Assembly: GCA_025356095.1 (NCBI GenBank)
Contig: JANXUR010000062.1
Location: forward strand, 1 to 64,000
Reading direction: 5' to 3'
Length of the DNA: 64,000 bases
Source of the DNA: Acidobacteriaceae bacterium
GTDB lineage: Bacteria > Acidobacteriota > Terriglobia > Terriglobales > Acidobacteriaceae
A program made the position numbers and the translations under genes. Under the pieces are notes generated by a model that saw nothing but the letters and a program-made list of their open reading frames with translations, was not told the DNA's origin and searched no databases. Positions 34,541 to 43,488 of this stretch are shown piece by piece. How positions within the stretch are numbered: position 1 is the stretch's first letter; each line of letters opens with the position of its first letter.

Positions 34541-35410
34541 CTAGAACTTCAATCCGCGCAAATAGCGCTGGCTGTTGGTGATCATCGCAATCGGGTCCTT
34601 TGCGTTATCCTGCTCCACAAAGTAGTACTTCACGCCGTGCGCCGGTGCCACTTCCAATATTTTGGCGAAGTCAATGCCGCCCTGCCCAACATCCACTTGG
34701 GCTGCATCGCCAATGGCCATCTCGTTGTCCTTGGTGGAGCGGGTGGTCATACCTTTCGCCATATCCTTTAGGTGCAACGATACGAAGCGCTTGGGGTATT
34801 TTGCCATGTAGGCCAGCGGGTCAGCGCCTGCGAACGTCATCCAGAACAAATCGGCCTCAAAGCTAACGTTCGCTGCGTCCGTGTGCTGTAACAAGACGTC
34901 ATAGCCGCGCTTGCCTTCTGCTCCCCCGAACTCGAAATTGTGATTGTGGTATGCAAACTGAAGCCCCGCTTTCCGCACCCGCTCTCCAGCCTGATTAAAA
35001 GCCTCGGCGGTCTTTTCCCAGCTTCCGGGCGCGCTCCGCTCTTCCTCCGCAATCCACGGACACACCAGCAACTTGTGGCCAATGGTATGGGCCAGTTCCA
35101 GCGTTTTGGGCCACTGCTCTGCGCTTAGCATGCTGAGTTCCAGATGCGCCGCCGGTGCAGTCAGCTTGTTGGCGTCGAGCATCTCCCGCACCTGCTTGGG
35201 CGTGTGGTCAAAGTAGCCAGCGAACTCCACATCGTTGTAGCCAGCCTTGGCCACTTGGGCGAGCGTACCTGCCATGTCGGCCTTCATCTGGTTGCGCACG
35301 GTGTACAACTGCAAGCCGATGCGGTCGAGTTGGTGTGAAGCGGCGGCGGACGCCGTGCGGGCAGTAGCCAGGGCAGCAGTCATCGCTCCCAGAAACACTC
35401 TTCGGTTCAT
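34541..35410 (-). CDS. Exported sugar phosphate isomerase/epimerase-like TIM-barrel protein (289 aa)
   Basis: Start at 35410 (MNRRVFLGAM...), with GGAGAA upstream; the signal has a twin-arginine-like RRVFLG and an Ala-rich core. The fold is the same TIM-barrel superfamily: LDRIGLQLYTVRNQM, YHNHNFEF, NVSFEADLFWM, FVSLHLKDM and the C-terminal YYFVEQDN match the inosose dehydratase/IolE-like group. It is first in the minus-strand cluster and divergent from trehalase. With the second family member at 30969 it may convert the 3-keto sugar made by the GMC enzyme; this is inference. Confidence 0.88.
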   Translation of the reverse strand: MNRRVFLGAMTAALATARTASAAASHQLDRIGLQLYTVRNQMKADMAGTLAQVAKAGYNDVEFAGYFDHTPKQVREMLDANKLTAPAAHLELSMLSAEQWPKTLELAHTIGHKLLVCPWIAEEERSAPGSWEKTAEAFNQAGERVRKAGLQFAYHNHNFEFGGAEGKRGYDVLLQHTDAANVSFEADLFWMTFAGADPLAYMAKYPKRFVSLHLKDMAKGMTTRSTKDNEMAIGDAAQVDVGQGGIDFAKILEVAPAHGVKYYFVEQDNAKDPIAMITNSQRYLRGLKF

Positions 35411-35585
35411 AGCTTTCTCCAGACGCTCCAGAAATGGCTTCACAGTTCTACGCTATTGGGCGATGCTTTTGCAAGAACGTTTATCTAAGCCCGAATCAGC
35501 AATCTGCTATGGCGAAATATTGCGGAATGCGAAACAATCGGTTGTCGAATTTTCTCACCAATTTTGTCGTCGCTGGGGGTTCTGC

Positions 35586-37268
35586 ATGAAGCGTTCTGTG
35601 CTGGGTTGCTTGTTGCTGTTTGTTTCTTTACTGCTGGCCTCGGCTGACGCTCAGGCCGCGCCCGCCCACCAACCACCCGCGGCACTGCACAATCCGCGGC
35701 TCGACCCCATCCTGCAATACATATCTCATGGTTGGGACACCCTGACCCGCACCATGGAAGATTGCGCCACCGTCCACGACCCCAAGGTGGCTGCGGCTTC
35801 CATTCTTTATCTGCCTGCTGGCATGGACGTACCCGGCTCGGTCAAAAAGCTTCAGCAGAATTGCAATGTGAAAGTGGAGCACCTGCCTGCGGTCATCACC
35901 GGCCCCGGCCAAGTGGATACCGCCAAGTTCTCACCCCATGGCCTGCTTTACCTGCCCAACAGATATGTTGTGCCTGGCGGCCGCTTCAATGAGATGTACG
36001 GCTGGGATTCCTACTTCATTCTGCGTGGATTGCTGCGCGATGGCCGCGCCGATTTGGCTCGAGATATTGTGGAGAATTATTTTTTCGAGATTGAGCACTA
36101 TGGCGGCTTCCTGAACGCCAACCGTACCTACTACCTCTCCCGCTCGCAGCCGCCCTTTCTCAGCTCCATGGTATTGGGTGTGTTTGAAGCTGAGAAGCAC
36201 GCTGGCCACGCCGACAATGCGTGGCTCGCCAAGGGCTACGCGTATGTAGAAAAAGATCACGCCGCCTGGCTGGCCGCGCCGCATCAGGCGGGCAAGACTG
36301 GCCTAGCCCGCTACTACGACTTCGGCTCCACCCCGCCGCCCGAGGGTCTTCAGGATGAATCTGGCTACTACCGCCAAGTGCTGGCATGGAGCATCGCCCA
36401 CCCCGGCCAGCTTGATGATCTGGTGGTGGATGCGAAGTCGCCAGACGGCTCTGGTGCCAGCTACAGCACACAGGTTTGCGACGTGGCCACCACCATGGAG
36501 AAGCCGCACTGCGAGCCGCCTGTAGCGCTGAAATTGAGCCGTGACTTTTACAAAGGCGACCGGGCGATGCGCGAGTCTGGATTCGATATCTCCTTTCGGT
36601 TTGGCCCCTTTAGCGCCCGTACCCACCATTTTGCCCCGGTGTGCCTGAATAGCCTTATCTACAAAGAAGAACTTGACTTGGTGCATATGGCTCGGCTGTT
36701 GGGCAAGCCCACCGAAGCCGCCAAGTGGGAGGCACAGGCCGCTGCCCGCAAGCGGAACATCACGAAATATCTTTGGGATGCTGAGCGCGGCTTGTTCTTC
36801 GACTACGACTATGTCGCTGGCAAGCGCTCCACCTACGCCTACATCACCACGTTCTATCCGCTCTTCGCGGGACTCGCTACCACCGAGCAAGCCCGCGCTG
36901 TGGTGCGTAACTTGGGTGTATTCGAGCACCCCGGCGGGCTGGCCATGAGCACTGAAACCACCGGCTTGCAGTGGGACTTGCCCTTTGGCTGGGCTCCTAC
37001 GAACCTGCTGGCGATTGACGGCATGAGGCGCTACGCCTTTGACAAAGAAGCGAATCGCGTCTCGGTCGCGTTTCTTTCTACCATTGAAGAAAACTTCCGC
37101 CGCGATGGCACCATCCGCGAAAAATACGATGTGATCACGCGCTCATCTGAGGCACACGCCACCACCGGCTACCACGCGAATGTGATTGGGTTTGGTTGGA
37201 CGAATGGAGCGTTTTTGGAGTTGCTGCATGGACTGCCCCCGGAAGAGGCGGCCAAACTGGGCCAGTAG
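35586..37268 (+). CDS. treA: Secreted trehalase, GH37, divergent
   Basis: 560 residues, signal peptide MKRSVLGCLLLFVSLLLASADA; hydrolyses trehalose to glucose in the periplasm. Trehalase signature 1 is PGGRFNEMYGWDSYF (129-143), signature 2 region LQWDLPFGWAP (460-470). The catalytic acid candidate is Asp334 in ESGFDISFRF and the base Glu512 in EKYDV. The glycine-rich GGGGEY motif that follows EKYD in typical GH37 enzymes is replaced by SSEAHATTGYHANVIGFGWTNG (given in two parts: residues about 518-529, then GFGWTNG). The upstream frame from 35247 is spurious. Shares a bidirectional terminator with fructokinase. Confidence 0.9.
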   Translation: MKRSVLGCLLLFVSLLLASADAQAAPAHQPPAALHNPRLDPILQYISHGWDTLTRTMEDCATVHDPKVAAASILYLPAGMDVPGSVKKLQQNCNVKVEHLPAVITGPGQVDTAKFSPHGLLYLPNRYVVPGGRFNEMYGWDSYFILRGLLRDGRADLARDIVENYFFEIEHYGGFLNANRTYYLSRSQPPFLSSMVLGVFEAEKHAGHADNAWLAKGYAYVEKDHAAWLAAPHQAGKTGLARYYDFGSTPPPEGLQDESGYYRQVLAWSIAHPGQLDDLVVDAKSPDGSGASYSTQVCDVATTMEKPHCEPPVALKLSRDFYKGDRAMRESGFDISFRFGPFSARTHHFAPVCLNSLIYKEELDLVHMARLLGKPTEAAKWEAQAAARKRNITKYLWDAERGLFFDYDYVAGKRSTYAYITTFYPLFAGLATTEQARAVVRNLGVFEHPGGLAMSTETTGLQWDLPFGWAPTNLLAIDGMRRYAFDKEANRVSVAFLSTIEENFRRDGTIREKYDVITRSSEAHATTGYHANVIGFGWTNGAFLELLHGLPPEEAAKLGQ

Positions 37269-37279
37269 GCTTGAGTGGC

Positions 37280-37304
37280 AAACGGGGCAGCCCCTGCCCC
37301 GTTT
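37280..37304. terminator. Bidirectional terminator between trehalase and fructokinase
   Basis: AAACGGGGCA (37280-37289) pairs perfectly with TGCCCCGTTT (37295-37304) between two convergent genes; it ends one base before the fructokinase stop codon. Confidence 0.85.
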
Positions 37305-37305
37305 G

Positions 37306-38208
37306 TTAAGCCTTGGCTGCCTTTATCGCTTCGATCTCGCCCGGCTCCGGCTTGGGCATGGCACCCGCCCGTGATGCCACCCACGAACCGGTGCGGTTGG
37401 CCGTCTCGTTCATCTGGGCCAGCGAAGCGCCCCGAAGATATTGATGCACTAGACCGGCGGTGAAAGCATCGCCTGCGCCTATCGTATCGGCCACGGTGAC
37501 ACAAAGCCCCGGGTGGGCTGATACTTCGTCCTCGCTTACAATCAGACTGCCCGCATTGCCGCGAGTCACACACACCAGCTTCAGTTCCATGGCGCGGCGC
37601 AGCCGCTGTGCATTTTCGGCTTCACTCCCCATCGGCAAACCTAGCAATGCGACAATCTGCGGCAGTTCTTCATGGTTCAACTTCACCACATCCGCCAACC
37701 GGATAGACTCCGCCAGTATCTGTGCCGAGAAAAATTTCTGCCGCAAGTTCACGTCGAAGATACGGACCGATTCTTCGCGAGTTGCCTGCACGAATTTTCG
37801 CACTGTATCCCGCGCCGAGGGCGAGCGCTGCGCCAACGACCCAAAACATACCGCATCCACGGTCTGGGCCAACTCATGCCACTGCGGCGTCCATTCCAGA
37901 AAATCCCACGCCACCCCTTCGCAAATCTCGTAGTGCGGCTGTCCGCCCGCAAACTCCACCTTCACCACGCCCGTAGAGTGCGTTGCGTCCTGCTGCACAT
38001 GCTTTGTCTCGACTCCCACTGCGGCAAGTTGGGCGAGCGCCTCCTCCCCCAGCGTATCTGACCCTACCCGGCTGGCAACTGCGCCCGCATCCCCCAACAG
38101 ACGCGTAATGTAGGCAAAGTTGGCTGGAGCTCCGCCTAGCTTCTTGCCTTCGGGTAAAACATCCCATAACAGCTCGCCAATGCCCACTACTTTATAGACT
38201 TGCTTCAC
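37306..38208 (-). CDS. Fructokinase-like PfkB carbohydrate kinase
   Basis: 300 residues, GTG start with GGCGGA close upstream. Ribokinase/PfkB fold: GELLWDVLP, the substrate glycine motif GGAPANFAYITRLLG and the anion-hole/catalytic motif DTIGAGDAFTAGL with Asp247 as base. The GELLWD opening and the NLR segment (FDVNLRQKFF) fit bacterial fructokinases making fructose 6-phosphate from ATP and fructose. Fructose could come from the GH32 enzyme encoded at 52988. Cytosolic. Convergent with trehalase. Confidence 0.88.
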   Translation of the reverse strand: MKQVYKVVGIGELLWDVLPEGKKLGGAPANFAYITRLLGDAGAVASRVGSDTLGEEALAQLAAVGVETKHVQQDATHSTGVVKVEFAGGQPHYEICEGVAWDFLEWTPQWHELAQTVDAVCFGSLAQRSPSARDTVRKFVQATREESVRIFDVNLRQKFFSAQILAESIRLADVVKLNHEELPQIVALLGLPMGSEAENAQRLRRAMELKLVCVTRGNAGSLIVSEDEVSAHPGLCVTVADTIGAGDAFTAGLVHQYLRGASLAQMNETANRTGSWVASRAGAMPKPEPGEIEAIKAAKA

Positions 38209-38271
38209 AGTTCCGCCTTCTGTGTTGTGCGTAAGGTATCTACTTGCTACAACCCGCAGACTTCGGTCGGG

Positions 38272-39381
38272 TTACGGCTTAACTGCGTCTGGCCCAGATT
38301 GCAATTGCAGGGCGCGCTTCAACTCGCGCTCTGCTTCTTCCGTCTTGCCTAAGTCCCGGTAGGCCGTGCCCAGCAGGTGGTGGGTGATGGGATTGTTCGG
38401 ATCCATCGTCACCGCGCGCGTGAGCGCCCGAATTGCCAGTACCGGCTCGCCCTTCTTCTGCAATACCTTACCAAGTAAGATGAATGGCCCGGTCGAAGTG
38501 GCATCCAGCCAGATGGAGCGCTGCAGCAATCGCTCGGCATCGTCGTACTTCTGCACCCGCGAGTACGCATCTGCCAATTCATACAACGTGGGTGCATGCG
38601 CCGGATTGAGTGCCAATTCTGCCTCAAACTGCGCGATGGACTCTGGAATTCTGGACTTATACAAGTACAATTCGCCCAGCAGAAAGTGCGCCAGCGGCAG
38701 CTTCGGGTCTGCTGCTACTGCCTTCAACGCGTACTCTTCAGCCACCGGATCGTACTCTTGCCGCTTTAGCATTCGGGCGGTAAACAGATAACTCGCCGCC
38801 GAATCCTTGGGCACATCGAACATCCTGGCAAACGCCTCGCGCGCCTGCTCGTATTGCTTGGCCTGTATGTAACAGATTCCTAGGATATAAGTTGCATCCA
38901 CGTTGGCCCGCGGATACCAAGATTGCACCTTCTCCAAATACGGAATCGCTTCTGGCGGCTTGCCCGCAAGGTAGTAGGAAAGCCCGGTCAACTGCACAAC
39001 TTCCTTGTCGCTGGGGTCTTCTTGCTGTGCCTTTAGTAGCGCCGGAATCGCACTGGCGTAGTCACCTTTGGTGTAGTAAGTAGATCCCAGTTCACGCCAT
39101 AGCCCTTTGGGCGAAGGCACTTGCGACTGTATCGCCGTAAGCGCGGCAACCGCTTCATCATAGTGCCCGTGCTGAGCCAGCGACCGCGCGTTGGCGAACA
39201 CCGCCTCCGGGGTGGCAATCGCCTGTCCGGGGGCCTGCGCAGCGGGCTCAGCGACTGTTGGCCCATCCACCTGAGCCGCAGTAACAAGACCCTGCGAGTG
39301 GGCTGAGGCACTGAGCATAGCTGCTAGCAGCAAACGAATGGCGCTTCTTTGTGTCAGACCAGTAAGGGAACTTTGAATCAT
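38272..39381 (-). CDS. Secreted TPR-repeat protein (369 aa)
   Basis: Signal peptide SAIRLLLAAMLSASAHSQG, then about seven to eight tetratricopeptide repeats. Examples are GKPPEAIPYLEKVQSWYPRA, AHFLLGELYLYKSRIPES and TLYELADAYSRVQKYDDAER. The ATG at 39381 is preferred; a TTG at 39414 would add 11 residues. It lies downstream of the TonB receptor on the same strand but behind a strong terminator. A protein-binding scaffold in the periplasm is likely; the partner is unknown. Confidence 0.85.
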   Translation of the reverse strand: MIQSSLTGLTQRSAIRLLLAAMLSASAHSQGLVTAAQVDGPTVAEPAAQAPGQAIATPEAVFANARSLAQHGHYDEAVAALTAIQSQVPSPKGLWRELGSTYYTKGDYASAIPALLKAQQEDPSDKEVVQLTGLSYYLAGKPPEAIPYLEKVQSWYPRANVDATYILGICYIQAKQYEQAREAFARMFDVPKDSAASYLFTARMLKRQEYDPVAEEYALKAVAADPKLPLAHFLLGELYLYKSRIPESIAQFEAELALNPAHAPTLYELADAYSRVQKYDDAERLLQRSIWLDATSTGPFILLGKVLQKKGEPVLAIRALTRAVTMDPNNPITHHLLGTAYRDLGKTEEAERELKRALQLQSGPDAVKP

Positions 39382-39429
39382 GAACGGCTCAAACCAGAAT
39401 GGCGCAGGTTGCAATCACACTTGTGGACG

Positions 39430-39462
39430 AAAAAAGCGGGGAGCCGATGAAACGGCTCCCCC
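39430..39462 (-). terminator. Intrinsic terminator of the TonB receptor gene
   Basis: On the minus strand a 9-bp GC-rich stem (39453-39461 with 39438-39446) is followed by GCTTTTTTC, 26 bases after the receptor stop. Confidence 0.92.
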
Positions 39463-39487
39463 TGGGTTTGTTGCTGTTCTAATCAGA

Positions 39488-42400
39488 TTAGAAGTTGAGG
39501 TGGACTCCAACCTGCATCTGACGCGGTGCCGTATCACCCTGCAAGCTGGTAATGAAGCCGGAGTTGCCTCCGCAATCAATACAGTTGTTGGGCGAGTTGA
39601 GCACCTGATGGTTGAACACGTTGAAGAACTCGATGCGAATCTGAGCCTTAATCCGCTCGGTCACCGCGAAGCTCTTGAACAGTGAGGCATCCGACAGGAA
39701 CTCGCCGGGGCCGGTGAAGCTGTTGCGCGCTACGTTGCCAAAGGTACCAGCCTGTGGCCGGATGAACACACCGCTCTGGGCACCATTGGTCGTCAACGGA
39801 GCAACTGGCGTGAAGAAGTGCACACGCTTGTTGGCTGCGTCGAAGCTGCCGGTGCTGGAGCTGAATGAACCCTTGATGCTCGGACGGCAAGGACCGGTGT
39901 CTTGGTCCTGACCGCACTCACCATAGCTCGGTGTGTACGGCAAGCCGCTGGCCACTGTCCAGGTGGAGTTCACCTGCCAGCCGCCGATGATCAGGTCCGC
40001 TGCTTTGCTGGAGCTGCCCATAAACTGCTTGCCCTTACCGAACGGCAGTTCATAGAGCACTGTCGCCACAAACACGTTGGCGCGATTATAGTCATCACGC
40101 CCGGTACCCACGGCCCGATCCAGCGGATAAGATCCATCCGAACCCGTCGCGCGGGAATAGGTGTAGTGAGCCAGGAACTGCAAGCCGTGGCTGAACCGAT
40201 GATCCAGCTTGGTCTGCAGTGAGTTGTAGTGGTTATCGGCATCGTTACCGTTGTAGCTGACATCGCCCGTGCAGCAGACGACGTTGGTGGTGACGCCATT
40301 CGCATCCGTATAGGGCGTGATGAACTTGCCGTTCAACGGGCGACGGTTACTCTGACTGATGGTACCAAACCCAACGATGCTGGGCTGGTTGGCGTTGTAA
40401 GTGTTGCCGTTGCCCTGGAAGGTGTGCGTACCCTTGTTGGCAACGTAACCGATTTCCACGCTGGTGGTGCTGTTCAGCTGGCGCTGAACCGTGATGTTCC
40501 ACTGGTCAATCGTGGGCAGGCGAACCGTATCAGGCCGTACGCGCGGAGTGACATCGCCCAAGGGGCCGCGGAAAGGCAGAATGCCATTCGCGGGAACCGT
40601 GGGGAAGATTTCCGGTGCCGGACCCTGCACGAAGTTGAATGCCGGGGTGTAGCCGTTCGTCGTGGCCAGGTTCTGGTTTGCCAGAACCGGCAGGTTCTGG
40701 GTCACAGTGTGTCCGAACAACGAACCGAACACGCCGAGATCGAAGCTGCGGCCGTAGCCCATGCGGACGACCGTCTTGGAGTTGAACTGGTAGGCGATAC
40801 CTAGGCGAGGAGCAAATGCCTTGGTTGCATAGCCAGTGCTGCCGTTGTTGGAGATGCCACCGTAGCCGGCAACCCGAATCACGCCTTCCGGCAGGACGGC
40901 GAAACCACCGCGACCCTGTCCGTTCACCGCTTCAGGGGAGAAGATTTCGTAGCGCAGCCCGTAGTTGATGGTCAACTTCGAGTTATAGCGCCAAGTGTCT
41001 TGTCCGTAGAAGAACATGCGGTTCTGGTGTTCGCTGGCACTCAATTCGCCCGCAGCCACGTTGCCTACGTAACGGTTGAAGCTGTTGACGGTACCGAACA
41101 GGAACGAGCCCAGATCTAAACCGCCTACCGTGGACGAGTGGTTCTCATTGCCGCCATCGGAGGTCGAGGTGTGGCTGAAGTGCAATTCGCCGGTCCGGTT
41201 TGCATCCGACGGAGTGCGCAGGTTGGTGGCATGCCGCAGATCCACACCGAACTTAATCTGGTGGTTGCCGCGGATGTTGGTCCAGTTGTTCACGAATTGA
41301 GCCTGACGTTCACGCTCAGTCAGCGGGCAGTTGCAACGGCCGACGCCCAAGCTTTCGCCCAGGTTGCCGTTGGGGCCTTGGCTCGCCTGATCCAGCGTGC
41401 CATCAAAGAACAATCCCGGCAACCCAAGGGTTGAGGAGTCGTTTGCGAGGTTCAGACCGGGCAGACCGAGGGAATTCGCCCCCGAAGCGCCTTGGTCAAA
41501 CTTGGTGGCATGCGGGTTGTACTGGAACCAGCCAAACCGGAAATCGGTGAGCCAAGTGTTGCTGAAGGCATAGTCAAAACCGGTTGCAATGCTACGGTTT
41601 TTGATTTCCGACTGCCCAGCTAGACCGCCCTGACCGAAGCCCGGACCGCCAATGCTGTTGCCGAAGATTGGAGCGCCAGCAATCTTGAAGTTCGCCAAGC
41701 TGAAGCGGCCGAAAACGGTCAGTTTCTGGGTGGCAGTGTAATCCCAGCGGGTGTTGAAGGCGTTGTCATTAAAGTTGCCCGAACCAGCGGCGCTGTAGTT
41801 ATCCAGCACACCGTTGGAGTTGCCCGCAGTGTTCGGAGCGGGCAGCAGGTTCAGGATGCCTTCGGCGATCGAGCCCGCAGCTCCAAAGTCTGCTTTGGGA
41901 ATGGCTACGTTATTCGCAATTGTGGAATGCTGCGGATCCCCTGGGACTTCCGTGTAGTAACCCACACCTGTATTCGGGTTGTAAAGCTGACCACCCGGAA
42001 CCAAATTGCCCTTGAGGGTTCCGTCGGTGTAGAGACGAACGTCATGGTTGTCAAAACCACCCCCAGAGAGACCGGAGTTGACGTACTCGCTCAAGTCGCA
42101 GGTTGCACTGGCTGGATTCAGACAGGTCGAACGAACCAGCGCGGTAGGAACCGTAACGGTCAGGTTCGAGCCGGTGATGCGACGAGTGCCTTGGTAGTCG
42201 CCAAAGAAGAATAACTTGTCTTTGATGACCGCGCCGCCGATGGATCCACCAAACTGGTTCCAGATGTTCTTGGCAAAAACCTTGCTGCCAAACGGATCCG
42301 TCGCACGGCCCGCGTTGTCGCGATGGAACCAAAAGCCGCTACCGTGATACTGGTTGCTGCCCGACTTGGTTTGGGTAGAGACGATACCGGCAACAGCTTT

Positions 42401-43114
42401 GCCGATTTCGGCGTCATAAGCCTGCAGGCTGAACTTGGCTTCGGTGACCGACTCCAGAGTCGGGTTCACGATGATGATGCCAAGAATCGGATCCTGATTG
42501 TCGGTTCCGTCGAGCAGGAAGCCGGTGCCGCTAAAGTGCTGGCCGTTCACAAAGATCTGCTGGCCGCCCTGCGGATTTTCAGTCGAAGCGTGGCTCCAGC
42601 CGGTAATCTTCTGGGTGCCGGGCGAAAGCAGCTCGAAGCTGGTGAAGTTGCGGTTCAGAATCGGCAGTTCGCTGACGGCCTTTTCGTTAAAAGTCGTCGC
42701 GACGTCTGCACGGTCAGTCTTCAACTGCGGTGCTTCGCCGGTTACTTCCACAACTTCCGTGGAGGCGCCGCTCACCGTGAACTGTCCGTTCACATGCGAA
42801 CTGGTATCCGCCGAAACCACTACGTCCTTGATTTCAAAGCTCTTGAAACCCTGCTGCTCGGCCTTAAAGTTATAGGTATCGGGCACAAGGTGGGTGACGT
42901 TATAGTTTCCGTCAGCGTTGGTGGTGGTGGTCTCCGTTACGCCCTTGCGTACGTTGGTAACGGCCACTTTCGCGCCCGCTACTGCCGCACCGGTCGAATC
43001 GGTGATCGTGCCGCTGATCGAGCCATAAATGGCCTGACCCAATGCTATTTGCGGCATCACGGTGAGAGCTAAGCACAGCACCATGAATGCTGTGAGGGTA
43101 ATTCTCCACTTCAT
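39488..43114 (-). CDS. Oar-like TonB-dependent receptor with carboxypeptidase-regulatory N-terminal domain
   Basis: 1208 residues. The start at 43114 has GGAGG at good spacing and begins the signal peptide MKWRITLTAFMVLCLALTVM. A carboxypeptidase-regulatory-like Ig domain follows (about 30-115: GSISGTITDSTGAAVAGAKV, DGNYNVTHLVPDTYNF). Next are a plug domain and a large beta-barrel ending in Phe (MQVGVHLNF), the outer-membrane assembly signal. It belongs to the large acidobacterial group that takes up bulky substrates, probably plant polymers or oligosaccharides, using TonB. No TonB genes are nearby. Promoter and palindrome at 43335-43368. Confidence 0.93.
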   Translation of the reverse strand: MKWRITLTAFMVLCLALTVMPQIALGQAIYGSISGTITDSTGAAVAGAKVAVTNVRKGVTETTTTNADGNYNVTHLVPDTYNFKAEQQGFKSFEIKDVVVSADTSSHVNGQFTVSGASTEVVEVTGEAPQLKTDRADVATTFNEKAVSELPILNRNFTSFELLSPGTQKITGWSHASTENPQGGQQIFVNGQHFSGTGFLLDGTDNQDPILGIIIVNPTLESVTEAKFSLQAYDAEIGKAVAGIVSTQTKSGSNQYHGSGFWFHRDNAGRATDPFGSKVFAKNIWNQFGGSIGGAVIKDKLFFFGDYQGTRRITGSNLTVTVPTALVRSTCLNPASATCDLSEYVNSGLSGGGFDNHDVRLYTDGTLKGNLVPGGQLYNPNTGVGYYTEVPGDPQHSTIANNVAIPKADFGAAGSIAEGILNLLPAPNTAGNSNGVLDNYSAAGSGNFNDNAFNTRWDYTATQKLTVFGRFSLANFKIAGAPIFGNSIGGPGFGQGGLAGQSEIKNRSIATGFDYAFSNTWLTDFRFGWFQYNPHATKFDQGASGANSLGLPGLNLANDSSTLGLPGLFFDGTLDQASQGPNGNLGESLGVGRCNCPLTERERQAQFVNNWTNIRGNHQIKFGVDLRHATNLRTPSDANRTGELHFSHTSTSDGGNENHSSTVGGLDLGSFLFGTVNSFNRYVGNVAAGELSASEHQNRMFFYGQDTWRYNSKLTINYGLRYEIFSPEAVNGQGRGGFAVLPEGVIRVAGYGGISNNGSTGYATKAFAPRLGIAYQFNSKTVVRMGYGRSFDLGVFGSLFGHTVTQNLPVLANQNLATTNGYTPAFNFVQGPAPEIFPTVPANGILPFRGPLGDVTPRVRPDTVRLPTIDQWNITVQRQLNSTTSVEIGYVANKGTHTFQGNGNTYNANQPSIVGFGTISQSNRRPLNGKFITPYTDANGVTTNVVCCTGDVSYNGNDADNHYNSLQTKLDHRFSHGLQFLAHYTYSRATGSDGSYPLDRAVGTGRDDYNRANVFVATVLYELPFGKGKQFMGSSSKAADLIIGGWQVNSTWTVASGLPYTPSYGECGQDQDTGPCRPSIKGSFSSSTGSFDAANKRVHFFTPVAPLTTNGAQSGVFIRPQAGTFGNVARNSFTGPGEFLSDASLFKSFAVTERIKAQIRIEFFNVFNHQVLNSPNNCIDCGGNSGFITSLQGDTAPRQMQVGVHLNF

Positions 43115-43334
43115 TGGTTTCGCCTCCGAGTTTGCTTGCACTGCCCTGCCAAAGTTTTTGAGAGCCACAGTTTTGTCTGGTGGCTTCTGTCCCTGGCCCT
43201 ACTTAATACTGCCAAGAGGAGTTTGCCGTGGACACAACTAGACGGCAATTCCTCAAGCGTCGCAAAGACCGAACCGGTCGTTCGGCAGGTCTTATTCAAA
43301 ATCCAAATCGGATCAATTAGATAGTCGTATCCGA

Positions 43335-43368
43335 GGCGTAAATTACGCCCTCGTAAATGTGTTGTCAA
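43335..43368 (-). promoter_or_regulatory. TonB receptor promoter with palindrome over the -10
   Basis: TTGACA (43363-43368, minus strand) and TAATTT (43340-43345) are 17 bp apart. A perfect GGCGTAA-N-TTACGCC palindrome (43335-43349) covers the -10 element. A repressor binding there would block the promoter. The leader to the ATG is about 220 nt, and the rest of gap 43115-43488 is AT-rich without a gene. Confidence 0.65.
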
Positions 43369-43488
43369 TTAAAAAATTAAGCCCCGAAAAGCTGTATATA
43401 CATCTTTCGTTAATACGTATACCAATCATGGAATAATATGACATTTGGGAAGCTGGCGCTTCATCTAAGTCTCTGATTATATTGACTA

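Noticed and set aside
29037-43448. Shared 14-mer AATATGACATTTGG at about 29037 and 43435
   Set aside because: Too short and without matching flanks; may be chance in AT-rich gaps.
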